DNA of 64,000 nucleotides from Archangium lansingense (GTDB taxonomy: Bacteria > Myxococcota > Myxococcia > Myxococcales > Myxococcaceae): NCBI RefSeq assembly GCF_026626635.1, contig NZ_JAPNKA010000001.1, positions 9,904,501-9,968,500 of the forward strand, read 5' to 3'. Under the pieces are notes generated by a model that made no database searches, was not told where the DNA came from, and saw only the letters and a program-made list of their open reading frames with translations. How positions within the stretch are numbered: the stretch's first letter is position 1; each line of letters opens with the position of its first letter. The translations under genes were made by a program, and so were the position numbers. Below, piece by piece: positions 1 to 8,294 of the stretch.

Positions 1-779
1 GGAGCCTCGGCAACGTCGAGCAGTTCCTGACCGTGCTCGTCCTGGAAGGTGCGCAAACGCGGCCGGAGCCGCTCGATGACCTCACGCACCGCGGTCAACC
101 CGGACCAGACCGCCACGTCCTTGACGGTGGCCGGACCAAACGCAGCCAGGTAGCGCAACACCATCTCGTCTGGAGAAGTGGCGGTCTCGAGCGGACGGTC
201 GAGCCAGTCCTCCGGCATGGTGAGCGCTGCGGGCTTGTGCGAGTCCCAGGTGCCGGCAGGTGGAACGTGGATGAGTGGAGCCAGGTTGCGAATGGCATTC
301 GCGAGCGTCTTGGCATCACGGCCAGGCCACTGCTCACACAACAGCTTGCCAAGCTCGTTGGAGGTGCGCGGGCGAGCGGAGAGCAGTGCCCGGCCGGAGG
401 CCGCGAGCGCCTGGATGTCGAGCCCCGAGAGAAGCCGTCCATACGAGCCATGAATCTGCCGTTCGAGGACCGGCTGTAACACGGGGCGCAATCTCAAGAA
501 GTCACGGGCGGTAACGAGGTGCAGCGTCCCGCGCATCAGTACGGAGCGCACCACCTTCCGGCCGTTGATCAACCGGGTCAGCTGGCCGAGCTCGAAGCCC
601 TCCAAGCGCGTCCACAGGCCGATGTAGGGCGGGTTGGGAGCCTGGGCCTGCAGGCCGACCAGTTGCTCGAGCGCGTTGGGAATGGACGACTTCCGGCGGC
701 GCAGCAGCAACTGCCGCTCCAGCATGGCACGATTGAGAGCGCGAACACCGAGGACGCTGGAGGAGGCTCGTCTGGGCAT
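1..779 (-). CDS. winged helix DNA-binding domain protein (partial, cut by left edge)
   Basis: The reading frame opens at an ATG (complement of 777-779) and stays open to base 1, giving 259 codons without a stop, so the C-terminus lies outside the window. The N-terminus has RALNRAMLERQLLLRR followed by ALEQLVGLQAQAPNPPYIGLW. This is the pattern of the winged-helix HTH_42 family (PF06224), a group of predicted DNA-binding proteins related to YcaQ/AlkX. Later segments (VLMRGTLHLVTARDF, LRYLAAFGPATVKDVAVWSGL) also fit that family. The function is unknown; family relatives include DNA-glycosylase-like proteins. It is divergent from the kinase at 1006, with about 226 bases between. Confidence 0.85.
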   Translation of the reverse strand, partial: MPRRASSSVLGVRALNRAMLERQLLLRRRKSSIPNALEQLVGLQAQAPNPPYIGLWTRLEGFELGQLTRLINGRKVVRSVLMRGTLHLVTARDFLRLRPVLQPVLERQIHGSYGRLLSGLDIQALAASGRALLSARPRTSNELGKLLCEQWPGRDAKTLANAIRNLAPLIHVPPAGTWDSHKPAALTMPEDWLDRPLETATSPDEMVLRYLAAFGPATVKDVAVWSGLTAVREVIERLRPRLRTFQDEHGQELLDVAEA

Positions 780-1005
780 ACCGGCTCTCTTTTATCGGGA
801 GCAAGTGCCCATGCCCAGCCGAGCCCCAAGCAGGCGAGCTGGCGCCGTCCCTTCAGGCCCGCCCCCCTGTATGCGCGAGGAGTGCCCGGGTCAGCTCCGC
901 GAGCAGGGGTCGGGAAGTGAAGAAGCCGCACGGAGTGCATGTCCCTCGCGGCCCGTGCAGGACCGAACCCATCATGTAGACTCCGCGACCCAGAGGGTCC
1001 TGCAC

Positions 1006-2175
1006 ATGGGCGACGACAAGAGCCTGCTCGAGCCCGGGGGGCTCCTGGACAACCGTTACGAGGTGGTGCGCAAGCTCGCCGAGGGCGGTATGGCCAGCAT
1101 CTACCTGGTGCGCCACCTGGGGCTGCACAGCCTGCATGCGCTCAAGGTGCCAGATCCCCGCATCTTCCACAGCGCCGACGCACGCCACCGCTTCACCACC
1201 GAGGGCCGAATCCAGGCGCTCCTGCGCCATCCTCACATCGCCCAGGTGACGGACATCGTCATCAGCCCGGTGCCGGGCCTGGTGATGGAGTACGTGGAAG
1301 GCGGCACGCTGGAGGACCTGCTCAGCCAGAGCCCGGGAGGAAGACTCGACCTGCCCACCCTCCGGCAGATCTTCCTGCCGGTGCTGGACGCGATGCAGGA
1401 GGCGCATGGCCATCGGGTGGTGCACCGGGACCTGACGCCCAGCAACATCCTGCTGGCGCAGGGCCACCAGGGACGGGTGCATCCCAAGGTGACGGACTTC
1501 GGCATCGCCAAGGTGACGCAAGAAGATCCAGACCAGAAGTACCGCACCCGGACCGGAGTGCTCCTGGGGACACGGCCCTACATGAGCCCGGAGCAGATTG
1601 GCGGTGCGTCCGAGGTGGATGCGCGCACGGACATCTTCGCCCTGGGTGCCATCCTCTATGAGGCGGCCACTGGACGGGTGGCCTTCGACGCAGGCACTGA
1701 CTTCGAGATGATGAAGCGCATCACCGAGGGCAACTTCACCCCGCCCGAGCAGGTGGTGCCCGAGTTGCCCGAGGGCCTCTGTCAGTGCATCCGCAAGGCC
1801 ATGGCGGTGGACCCGGCCGGGAGATTCCAGGACTGCGCGGCCTTTCGAGCGGCCCTGGAGCAGGCGCTGGAGGAGCGGTTGCCAAAGCCAGCCCCGGAAG
1901 TGCCGGTGGCGCCCGTCCCCGCCCCCCTCCCCGCTCCGGCCCCGGTGCCAGCACCTCGCAGCCGGGGGCTCGTGGCGGGGCTCCTCCTGATGGGCGGCCT
2001 GGCCGTGCTGCTGCTCGCGGGTCTCGCTTCCACCCTCTCGAACCTCCATCAACTGCGAGAGGACAACGAGAGCCTCCAGGCCGACTACCAGGCGGAGAAG
2101 CAGGACAACCAGCGCCTCAGCCAGGACCTGGACACCGCGAGGAGCAAGGCCAGGAGGTCCGAAGCGGAGGCGTAG
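1006..2175 (+). CDS. transmembrane Ser/Thr protein kinase, C-terminus cut by in-frame TAG
   Basis: This is a Hanks-type kinase of 389 codons up to a TAG at 2173-2175. Visible motifs are the glycine loop EGGMAS near residue 26, ALKV with the ATP lysine near 47, HRDLTPSN at 140-147, DFG at 164-166 and MSPEQ at 193-197. The catalytic loop has Thr where most kinases have Lys (HRDLKPxN). A Pro/Ala-rich linker (about 293-320) leads to one transmembrane helix (about 321-342) and then a heptad-rich coiled coil. The ATG at 1006 has GAGGG upstream, and the earlier in-frame ATG codons lack family similarity. The frame continues past the TAG with more coiled coil (see 2176-2670), so the stop looks like a nonsense change within a longer gene. 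It could instead be a sequencing error or a recent mutation. Confidence 0.85.
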   Translation: MGDDKSLLEPGGLLDNRYEVVRKLAEGGMASIYLVRHLGLHSLHALKVPDPRIFHSADARHRFTTEGRIQALLRHPHIAQVTDIVISPVPGLVMEYVEGGTLEDLLSQSPGGRLDLPTLRQIFLPVLDAMQEAHGHRVVHRDLTPSNILLAQGHQGRVHPKVTDFGIAKVTQEDPDQKYRTRTGVLLGTRPYMSPEQIGGASEVDARTDIFALGAILYEAATGRVAFDAGTDFEMMKRITEGNFTPPEQVVPELPEGLCQCIRKAMAVDPAGRFQDCAAFRAALEQALEERLPKPAPEVPVAPVPAPLPAPAPVPAPRSRGLVAGLLLMGGLAVLLLAGLASTLSNLHQLREDNESLQADYQAEKQDNQRLSQDLDTARSKARRSEAEA

Positions 2176-2670
2176 GATCTCCTCGCGAGAAATCAAGGAA
2201 CCCTGCAACAGCTCCAGGAGAACGAGCAGCTCAAGAACGAGCTCCAGAAGTTCCAGCAGCAGGCCCTGAAGTTCCTGGAGAGGACCCTGCTGGACACGGC
2301 CGTCCACAACAACTTGCAAGCCGCTCGAGTCGTCAGGACGTGCAACAAGACAGGCACCCGGTTTTTGTACCAATACCTGGACGATGAGAGGAATTGGTCG
2401 GAGCCGCTGCTCCTCGAGCCTGGAGGCTGTAGCTCGTATTGGGTGAGGGGCTACCACGCCCAGGTGCCAATGAGGTTCAGCTCGCTGAAGGACGACCTCC
2501 TGGTGGAGGACAAGGCCCTGGCGGGGATGGTCGTCGGGCGGATGCCCGATATCGATGCGGACTGGAGGCCCTGGGAGAACCAGCTCGTTTCCAGCCAGGA
2601 CAACGGCATCCAGTTGAAGCCTGTCTATTCCGAGAGCGGACTGTTAGGAGGGTCCTCGCATGTCGAATGA
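2176..2670 (+). pseudogene. detached C-terminal part of the upstream kinase
   Basis: Directly after the TAG at 2173-2175, in the same frame, 164 codons run to TGA at 2668-2670. The first part (DLLARNQGTLQQLQENEQLK and onward) carries on the Gln/Glu/Leu-rich coiled coil of the kinase. It is followed by a compact domain with CNKTGTRFLYQYLDDE and PLLLEPGGCSSYW. No convincing start codon with a ribosome site lies between the TAG and this domain; the first ATG is at 2470. The last codons overlap the start of the next gene (2660), an arrangement typical of translational coupling. That suggests the full 554-residue product was once, or still is, made. Confidence 0.75.
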
Positions 2671-3898
2671 GGTCAAGGCAATGCCCGGCAACGCCGCCAT
2701 CTACTCTCCGAAGTCCCAGCTCCCCTCCATCGACGCACTTCGCACGGCCGCCCCGGGCGCGAAGGTGACCGCGGCCTCTGAGAAGGAGCGCTCTCGCGGT
2801 GCCCCGCCGTTCATCATCACGTGGCCGGACCTGATGGTCACCGTCAACCAGATGCCCGCGGAGCAGCTCGTGCGGCACCTGCAAGGCTTCCAGGGCTACC
2901 TCCAGTCCCGCTGCGAGCTGGTCGACCCGGAGCTCCTCCAACGCGTCGGTGGGATGAAGCAGTGCCTCGGGCTGGTCGTCGAGCCGGACTTCGACGAAGA
3001 GGGTCGAGGCGAGGCGCTCGTCCTGGCGCTCACGGAGCTGGTGGAGGGTGTCTTCTTCGCAGGTGGCGCCGTGTACGCCGCGGATGGCAGTTGCCTGGCC
3101 GCGCCTCCGGAAGAGTTCGACGAAGACGAGGACGAGGACGAGGAGGAGTACGAGGAAGAGTACGAAGCTCAGTATGGAGACACGCCACCGGAAGGCGCCA
3201 GGCGGGAGGGGCCGCCCACGGCCATGCGTGTGGCCCAGCGGACGCTGGTGTTCGGAGCGTTGACCGCGCGGGCCCAGCTCGAGGATTACCCGGGGGAGGA
3301 TCGCGAGCAGCGGCGGCAGTGGCTGATGCGCCGGGTGGAGGACCTCGGGCTGTGGCCGGAGCTCGAGAGGGACGAGCGGCGCATCCTGGAGGCTCCCGCC
3401 GGGACGCTGTCACGGCGGCAGACCATTGATTCGTCCTGGCGGAGCGAAGGGCTGGCGGTGCTGGCCTGGGCGCTCGGGGTGTCCGAGCTGCCCGCACATG
3501 ACCACACGATGGACTCAGCGGAGCTCATCACGAAGAAGCTTGGGCTCATGGGTGATCAACCTTCGCCGGTGCTCGCGGCCCCCAAGCTGCGCACACCTGA
3601 GGAGCTGAGGCGGATGGAGCGCCGGTTGCTCGCCCTTCACTGGCGGCTGCGCGACTTCTCGCTGAGGCCGCAGGCCATGGACTTCATCGAGTTCTCACGA
3701 ACCGCCTGGATGGGGCCCTTCGAGCTCGAGGGCATCCAGCTGGCCGGAAACGACCTGGCCATCGGAGGAAAGCCCATCGCCCAGGCGGACCCGCAGCGGG
3801 TGCGCGAGAGTCAGAGCATCGCCATGGAGCGGCACCACGCCATCAACTGGCTGATGGGGCAGACCTGGGTCTACTCGCTCGTGGATACCTCGACATAG
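2660..3898 (+). CDS. DUF4272 domain-containing protein
   Basis: A 412-residue protein whose C-terminal part matches DUF4272 (PF14094), a family of unknown function. The marks are RRQTIDSSWRSEGLAVLAWA near 250-270 and ERHHAINWLMGQ near 388-399, the two most recognisable blocks of the family. A very acidic stretch (DEDEDEDEEEYEEEYE) lies near residues 155-170. The ATG at 2660 has a perfect AGGAGG eight bases upstream, and it overlaps the last codons of the kinase frame by 11 bases, so the two genes form one operon. No signal peptide or membrane helix is visible. The role is unknown; a partner of the membrane kinase is possible but is inference. Confidence 0.85.
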   Translation: MSNEVKAMPGNAAIYSPKSQLPSIDALRTAAPGAKVTAASEKERSRGAPPFIITWPDLMVTVNQMPAEQLVRHLQGFQGYLQSRCELVDPELLQRVGGMKQCLGLVVEPDFDEEGRGEALVLALTELVEGVFFAGGAVYAADGSCLAAPPEEFDEDEDEDEEEYEEEYEAQYGDTPPEGARREGPPTAMRVAQRTLVFGALTARAQLEDYPGEDREQRRQWLMRRVEDLGLWPELERDERRILEAPAGTLSRRQTIDSSWRSEGLAVLAWALGVSELPAHDHTMDSAELITKKLGLMGDQPSPVLAAPKLRTPEELRRMERRLLALHWRLRDFSLRPQAMDFIEFSRTAWMGPFELEGIQLAGNDLAIGGKPIAQADPQRVRESQSIAMERHHAINWLMGQTWVYSLVDTST

Positions 3899-4009
3899 CC
3901 CCCCCCCACACACGGTCCCCCCGTCCCCTGTTCCTCCGGACAGGAAGTCCCCGCAGCCCAGGCTCCACACGGCGAGCAGCGCCAGGAGCACTCCCGATGA
4001 CTTCCTCAT
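3695..4009 (-). CDS. possible short lipoprotein (doubtful frame)
   Basis: The first 24 codons from the ATG at 4009 encode a good type II signal peptide (MRKSSGVLLALLAVWSLGCG, Cys at 19), nine bases after the stop of the kinase gene that precedes it on this strand. After about 37 codons the frame enters a run of nine G (complement of 3899-3907) and then reads antisense through the end of the DUF4272 gene. One fewer G would bring a stop after about 45 residues. The lipoprotein start looks real; the length does not. It could be a truncated gene, a short lipoprotein with a homopolymer error, or chance. Confidence 0.3.
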   Translation of the reverse strand: MRKSSGVLLALLAVWSLGCGDFLSGGTGDGGTVCGGGLCRGIHERVDPGLPHQPVDGVVPLHGDALTLAHPLRVRLGDGLSSDGQVVSGQLDALELEGPHPGGS

Positions 4010-4018
4010 CCCCCCATT

Positions 4019-7000
4019 TCATTCTCCCCCGAGCAAGGCGACGGCTCTCTGGAACAGGCCTCGATAGCCCAGCCGGTTCGACTCCTGCCGGACCGACTGC
4101 AATTCCTTGCGCACGGTTGCGGCCTTCGCATCGGGGTTGAGTTCCACTCGCAGGAGTCGGGCTTCGAGCGCTACCCGCTTCATGCCATGGCGAGCCGCCC
4201 GCGACGCGAGTGTCTGGAGCTGCCGCGCCGCCTCTTCCCGCTCCGAGGGCCCGCCCTCCCGCTGCGTCAGGGATGCACCAGTGAGCTGCACCTCCGCCGC
4301 AATGAAGACATCCTCGCTGCCACCCACGAGGGCCCGGGCGCGCTCCAGGGCCTCGCGCGCTGCCTCGAACTTCCCGAGGGCCATCAGCGCCCGTGCCTTC
4401 ACCGTGTGGGAGAGGCATTCCCCGTCCAGGCTCTTTAGCCCCGAATAGGCCGCCAGTGCGGATTCCACCACCGTGAGCGCCTCCTGGGGCCGCCCCTCCA
4501 CCAGGGACAGAGACGCCAGGGCCAGCTCAGTCTCGGCCGCGAAGGCGCCCAGGCCCCGTGCCCGCCGCAGCGCCAGCGCGCGCTCCAGCTGCTGACGAGA
4601 CTGCGCCAGCGCTCCCAGGTCCATCAACAGACAGCCCAGCTCGTAGCGGCCCCAGGCCTCGGCGTAGCTATCCTCGAAGAGCACCTGGGCCGCATGACTC
4701 CCCTCCTCGAGCAGACGCTTGCCCTCGTCCAGCCCTCCCATGAGCCGCCGCACCATGCCCTTCTGAATGGTGCTGGTGTTCATGTCCGAGAGCCGCCCCC
4801 GCTGCCGGAAGAGCTCCACGGCCCTGGTGGCACGCCGCAATCCCTCGGAGAGCTGGCCCAGACGGCAGCTCAACCCACTGGCGCACAGCAGGGCCTCCGC
4901 CTCGAGCGAGGCCCCCTTGATCTCCCGGGCCGCCTCGATGGCGGAGACGAACACGCGCTCGGCCTCGAGCAGCCGGCCCATGTCGATGAGCGCCATGGCG
5001 TGCACGAGCATCGAGCGCGCCGCGCCTCCCCGGTCCCCTCCTGCGAGGAACAGCCGCTCCGACTCCTCCAGCAGCTCGACGGCACGCAGGGGCTCCCCCA
5101 GGTTGCGCGCCGCATAGGCCTCCATGATGAGCGCGGAGGCGGCGATCTGTCCCTGGCCGGCCTGGTGGGAGCGGGACACAGCCGCCTCGGCATGCTTCCG
5201 GGAAGAGATGAAATCGGCCATCGCACTCGTGGCCACGGCCTCGGCCAGCTCTATCCGCGCGTCCTCTCCCAGGGGAGGCGGGAGCCGGCGCAATGCCTCC
5301 AGGGTGGACTGGGCCTCCCGGTTCTGCCCCGCGGACACCTGCGCGAACACCAGCGCCGTGCCGTACTCCACGTTGTCCGGGAAGAACTCGAAGAGCGTCC
5401 GGTAGGCTTCGATGGCTTTCGGCCACTCGGCCTGGGCCTCGTGATGGCGGGCCGAGACCAGGAGGCGCTCCTCGCGCGAGAGGCTCGAGGACAGCTCGAA
5501 GGCTCGACGCGCGGCCTCCTTCGCCGCCTCCTCCTGGTAGAGGTACTGGAGGGCCGCGGCCAACGCCGAGTGGGCGAGGGCGAAGGTCGGCTCCCGCTGC
5601 ACCACGCGCTCGAAGCGCTCCACGGCGGTGGCCGCGTCATGGCCACGCAACGCTGCAAGCCCCTCGGCGTAGAACCGTGCCACCTCGGGCTCCGCGGGCA
5701 TCGCGCTTCGCACCCCGTGCGCCTGCTCGGTGGTCAGCGGTGCCAGTCCCATGCGCTTGCGCAACGTGGCGCCCACGCGCGAGACGAGCTCCAGCAACTC
5801 CCGCTCCGCGCCCACCTCCGTCAGGTGGGCCAGCGTCTCGCCCGTGGTGGCTTCCTGCAGGCGCAGGTCCAGCCGCAGCCGCGCGTCCTCCTCGCGCCCC
5901 TGCACGAGGTAGGCCCCGGTGAGCACCAGATCCACGCCGGAGTGCGCGCGGATGCGGTGAAGCGTGGCCGCCGCGAAGCCGTCCTCCTCCGGGAGAAGAA
6001 GATCCCGGCGCATCTGCACCACCCCTTCCCCGGGGAGCAGGCGGAGTTTTTCCCCCATCGCCAGCTCCGCGGAGAGCAGCTCCGCCAAGGCAGTGGAGAG
6101 CCAGGCAGCCTCGGCCTTGGCCACCAGGTTACGCGGGGCGATCACCGCCACCACCTGCCGAGCCAACTGCTGTGACCCCGAGGTGGACGCCACTGGGGGC
6201 GGCTTCGGAGGGGTGCGCTTCCTGGCGGGAATCGGCACCACGAGGGCCGGGGTGGGCTCTCCACTCCGCAGCGCGGCAACAACTTCGGACGCGGTGGCGA
6301 AACGAGCCCCCGGCTGACGCTCCAGGCAACGCAGGAGCACGTCCTCCCAGGCGGGAGTCAGCTCCGGCGCGAACTCGCGCGGAGAAGGAGCCGGCTGGCG
6401 CAGCCGCAGCAGGGAGGTGGCCGTCGGCGTGTCCGCCACGAAGGGCCGCTGTCCTGTCACCATCTCGAACAGCACCAGCCCGAAGGAGTAGATGTCCGTG
6501 GCGGGCGATAGTGGCAGGCCCTCCACCTGCTCCGGAGACATGTACGAGGGGCTGCCGACGACGTGGCCCTCGCGAGAGGTAGAGCCGTCTCCCTCGAAGA
6601 GCGAGCCACGAGCCAGACCGAAATCGGTCACCACCGCCCGCAGACCGCCCGCCGCCGGTGGAGCGGGCACCAGCATCACATTGCCGGGCTTGAAGTCGCG
6701 GTGGATGATCTGCGCGGCATGCGCGGCATCGAGCGCGCCCGCCATCTGCTCGGCCAGCCGCAACACCTGCTCCGGCGGCATCCTCCCGTGGCGGACGAGC
6801 TGCTCATGGAGCGTCCGACCCGCGAGCAGCTCCATGGTGAGGAAGACGATCCGATAGGGAGTGCCTCCCTTCTCCGGAATGACGTCATGCTCTCCGATAT
6901 CGAAGACCCGGCACACGTTGGGATGCGTCACCCGACGCGCCAGCCGCAGCTCGCGCTTGAAGCGCAGGAGCGCCTCTGGCGTAGCGGCCAACTCCGGGCG

Positions 7001-7240
7001 AATCGTCTTGAGCGCCACGGGCTCGTGCAGCGAGAGGTCCTCCGCCGCGTACACCTCGCCCATGCCTCCCCGGGAGAGGAAGCGCTCCACCCGGTAGCGC
7101 CCGGCAACCTCCGTTCCCTCCGCGAACGTCTGCCGTGGAGAGGGAACGTGGACCGGGCCTGACATGGTGGGCTCCGCCGCCGCACCGCCACGCATCAGGG
7201 TGGTTGTGCTCTGCAACGCCTTGGGCGGCTTCCGATCCAT
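4019..7240 (-). CDS. Ser/Thr protein kinase with C-terminal TPR repeats
   Basis: A 1073-residue protein. The kinase domain covers about residues 48-315, with glycine loop SRGGMGEVY, ALK with Lys near 78, HRDFKPGN at 180-187, DFG at 206-208 and MSPEQ at 234-238; all catalytic residues are present. A Pro-rich linker follows. Next is a region (VVAVIAPRNLVAKAEAAWLS, about 360-470) resembling the TolB/FlgO-like segment often placed between kinase and TPR in such proteins. About 500 residues of TPR-like helical repeats finish it. No transmembrane helix is evident, so it is probably cytoplasmic, using the repeats to bind partners. It is monocistronic or leads into the possible lipoprotein at 4009. 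Confidence 0.95.
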   Translation of the reverse strand: MDRKPPKALQSTTTLMRGGAAAEPTMSGPVHVPSPRQTFAEGTEVAGRYRVERFLSRGGMGEVYAAEDLSLHEPVALKTIRPELAATPEALLRFKRELRLARRVTHPNVCRVFDIGEHDVIPEKGGTPYRIVFLTMELLAGRTLHEQLVRHGRMPPEQVLRLAEQMAGALDAAHAAQIIHRDFKPGNVMLVPAPPAAGGLRAVVTDFGLARGSLFEGDGSTSREGHVVGSPSYMSPEQVEGLPLSPATDIYSFGLVLFEMVTGQRPFVADTPTATSLLRLRQPAPSPREFAPELTPAWEDVLLRCLERQPGARFATASEVVAALRSGEPTPALVVPIPARKRTPPKPPPVASTSGSQQLARQVVAVIAPRNLVAKAEAAWLSTALAELLSAELAMGEKLRLLPGEGVVQMRRDLLLPEEDGFAAATLHRIRAHSGVDLVLTGAYLVQGREEDARLRLDLRLQEATTGETLAHLTEVGAERELLELVSRVGATLRKRMGLAPLTTEQAHGVRSAMPAEPEVARFYAEGLAALRGHDAATAVERFERVVQREPTFALAHSALAAALQYLYQEEAAKEAARRAFELSSSLSREERLLVSARHHEAQAEWPKAIEAYRTLFEFFPDNVEYGTALVFAQVSAGQNREAQSTLEALRRLPPPLGEDARIELAEAVATSAMADFISSRKHAEAAVSRSHQAGQGQIAASALIMEAYAARNLGEPLRAVELLEESERLFLAGGDRGGAARSMLVHAMALIDMGRLLEAERVFVSAIEAAREIKGASLEAEALLCASGLSCRLGQLSEGLRRATRAVELFRQRGRLSDMNTSTIQKGMVRRLMGGLDEGKRLLEEGSHAAQVLFEDSYAEAWGRYELGCLLMDLGALAQSRQQLERALALRRARGLGAFAAETELALASLSLVEGRPQEALTVVESALAAYSGLKSLDGECLSHTVKARALMALGKFEAAREALERARALVGGSEDVFIAAEVQLTGASLTQREGGPSEREEAARQLQTLASRAARHGMKRVALEARLLRVELNPDAKAATVRKELQSVRQESNRLGYRGLFQRAVALLGGE

Positions 7241-7463
7241 CGCTCGGTAATTCTCCCGTCACAACGGCCGGGCGCGCACACTAGCATGTGATGCCAGGCG
7301 CCGTGACGGTCACCCCCCTCGGTGGTTCCGACATCCGAGGTCGACAGCACGTGGCCGACCTCGCGCTGTGTGAGTCATTGCCGCCCCCCACCACCCACAC
7401 CTTGCCGTCCGGTCAGCAAAATCACCGCGAGCCTGGACGCTCCGGGCCTGAGCAACCCCACCG

Positions 7464-7480
7464 GTGTGAAGACTTCACAC
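7464..7480. promoter_or_regulatory. 17-bp perfect dyad, upstream operator
   Basis: GTGTGAAG-A-CTTCACAC is a perfect inverted repeat with 8-bp arms and one central base. Its core reads TGTGA-N5-TCACA, one base shorter in the spacer than a CRP site. The centre at 7472 is about 64 bases before the predicted transcription start and two helical turns from the next site. Confidence 0.6.
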
Positions 7481-7486
7481 GGGACG

Positions 7487-7536
7487 TGTGAGCCGATTCA
7501 CAGCCTCACGCGGTGCGGCACTTTATAAGTGGAGAA
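7487..7536 (+). promoter_or_regulatory. CRP-type site and promoter for the DUF2378 gene
   Basis: TGTGA-GCCGAT-TCACA at 7487-7502 is a perfect match to the CRP/FNR-superfamily consensus TGTGA-N6-TCACA. TATAAG at 7524-7529 is a good -10 box and there is no good -35 box, as expected for an activator-dependent promoter. A start near 7536 puts the site centre at -41.5, the classical class II position. The regulator is not encoded nearby. Inference from spacing only; no expression data. Confidence 0.6.
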
Positions 7537-7618
7537 GTGATGGACACGGTTGGAGACCGGGCACACACCGGAAAAGCCGCGTGTGCGCCGCTGTCATCCA
7601 GACCTCAGGGAGGATCAG

Positions 7619-8236
7619 ATGGAGAGCGTGGAATCTTCGTGGAACCAGCCGACGTTCGACTGGATGCACGACTGCGGAATGCGGATGGCCCAATGCACCC
7701 CGCAGGACACGGCTCGCGGGATGTTCCTGAAGGGCATGCTGGAGTCGATTCGCACGCTGGCCGGAGAGGACGTGGCGAAGCGCTGCCTCGAGACCAGCGG
7801 GCATGAGCGGCTCGTGGACTTCTTCAGCTACCCCGCCACCCTGCAGCTGCAGTTCCTCCTGGTGGCGATGCCGGCGCTGATCGCCCGGTGCGGCAGCTAC
7901 GAGCAGGCCCTGCGGCAGCTCGGCCGCAACTCGGTCATGGACTTCCTGGGGACCACGGCGGGCAAGATGCTGATGTCGCTGGCGCGGAAGGATCCGAAGC
8001 GCCTGGTGGACAGCCTTCCCTCCGCCCACAAGGTGTCCGTGAACTTCGGGACGCAGGTGGTCGAGTGGATGGGGCCGAAGCACGGCCGCGTCATCCTCAA
8101 GCGCGAGCTCATGCCGCACGCGTACCACGCGGGTGTGGTGGAGATGCTGCTCGAGCTCGGGGGCGCGTCCCTGGTGGGGGTGAGGAGCTGGCAGTCGGGG
8201 CGGCTCGACAGCGAGATCGCCTTCACCTGGGAGTAA
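7619..8236 (+). CDS. DUF2378 family protein (myxobacterial paralogous family)
   Basis: A 205-residue protein of the DUF2378/TIGR02265 family, which is expanded in myxobacteria and has no known biochemical role. Family marks are the N-terminal DTARGMFLKGMLESI, the central YEQALRQLGRNSVMDFLGTTAG and the C-terminal YHAGVVEMLLELGG with VRSWQSGRLDSEIAFTW. The start at 7619 is chosen because GGGAGG lies five bases upstream; an in-frame extension to 7550 has no such site. It is transcribed from the CRP-type promoter at 7487-7536. The next gene (8295) follows on the same strand after 58 bases and may be cotranscribed. Confidence 0.9.
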   Translation: MESVESSWNQPTFDWMHDCGMRMAQCTPQDTARGMFLKGMLESIRTLAGEDVAKRCLETSGHERLVDFFSYPATLQLQFLLVAMPALIARCGSYEQALRQLGRNSVMDFLGTTAGKMLMSLARKDPKRLVDSLPSAHKVSVNFGTQVVEWMGPKHGRVILKRELMPHAYHAGVVEMLLELGGASLVGVRSWQSGRLDSEIAFTWE

Positions 8237-8294
8237 GCCTGGCGGAAGCGCTCCCGGGCGAGTCGTGCAAGACTTGCCCGGTGGAGTGCACGCC

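Larger units (their letters stand above)
7241..7618. other. 378-base divergent intergenic region
   Basis: This lies between the kinase at 7240 (minus) and the DUF2378 gene at 7619 (plus). From 7241 to about 7460 nothing is recognisable. The right part holds two adjacent dyad elements and a TATAAG -10 box, listed separately. A short in-frame extension of the DUF2378 gene (GTG/ATG near 7550) falls downstream of the predicted transcription start but lacks a ribosome site. Confidence 0.6.

Noticed and set aside
853..2457. Minus-strand frame of 534 codons
   Set aside because: Antisense shadow of the kinase; Gln/Leu/His-rich and without any motif.
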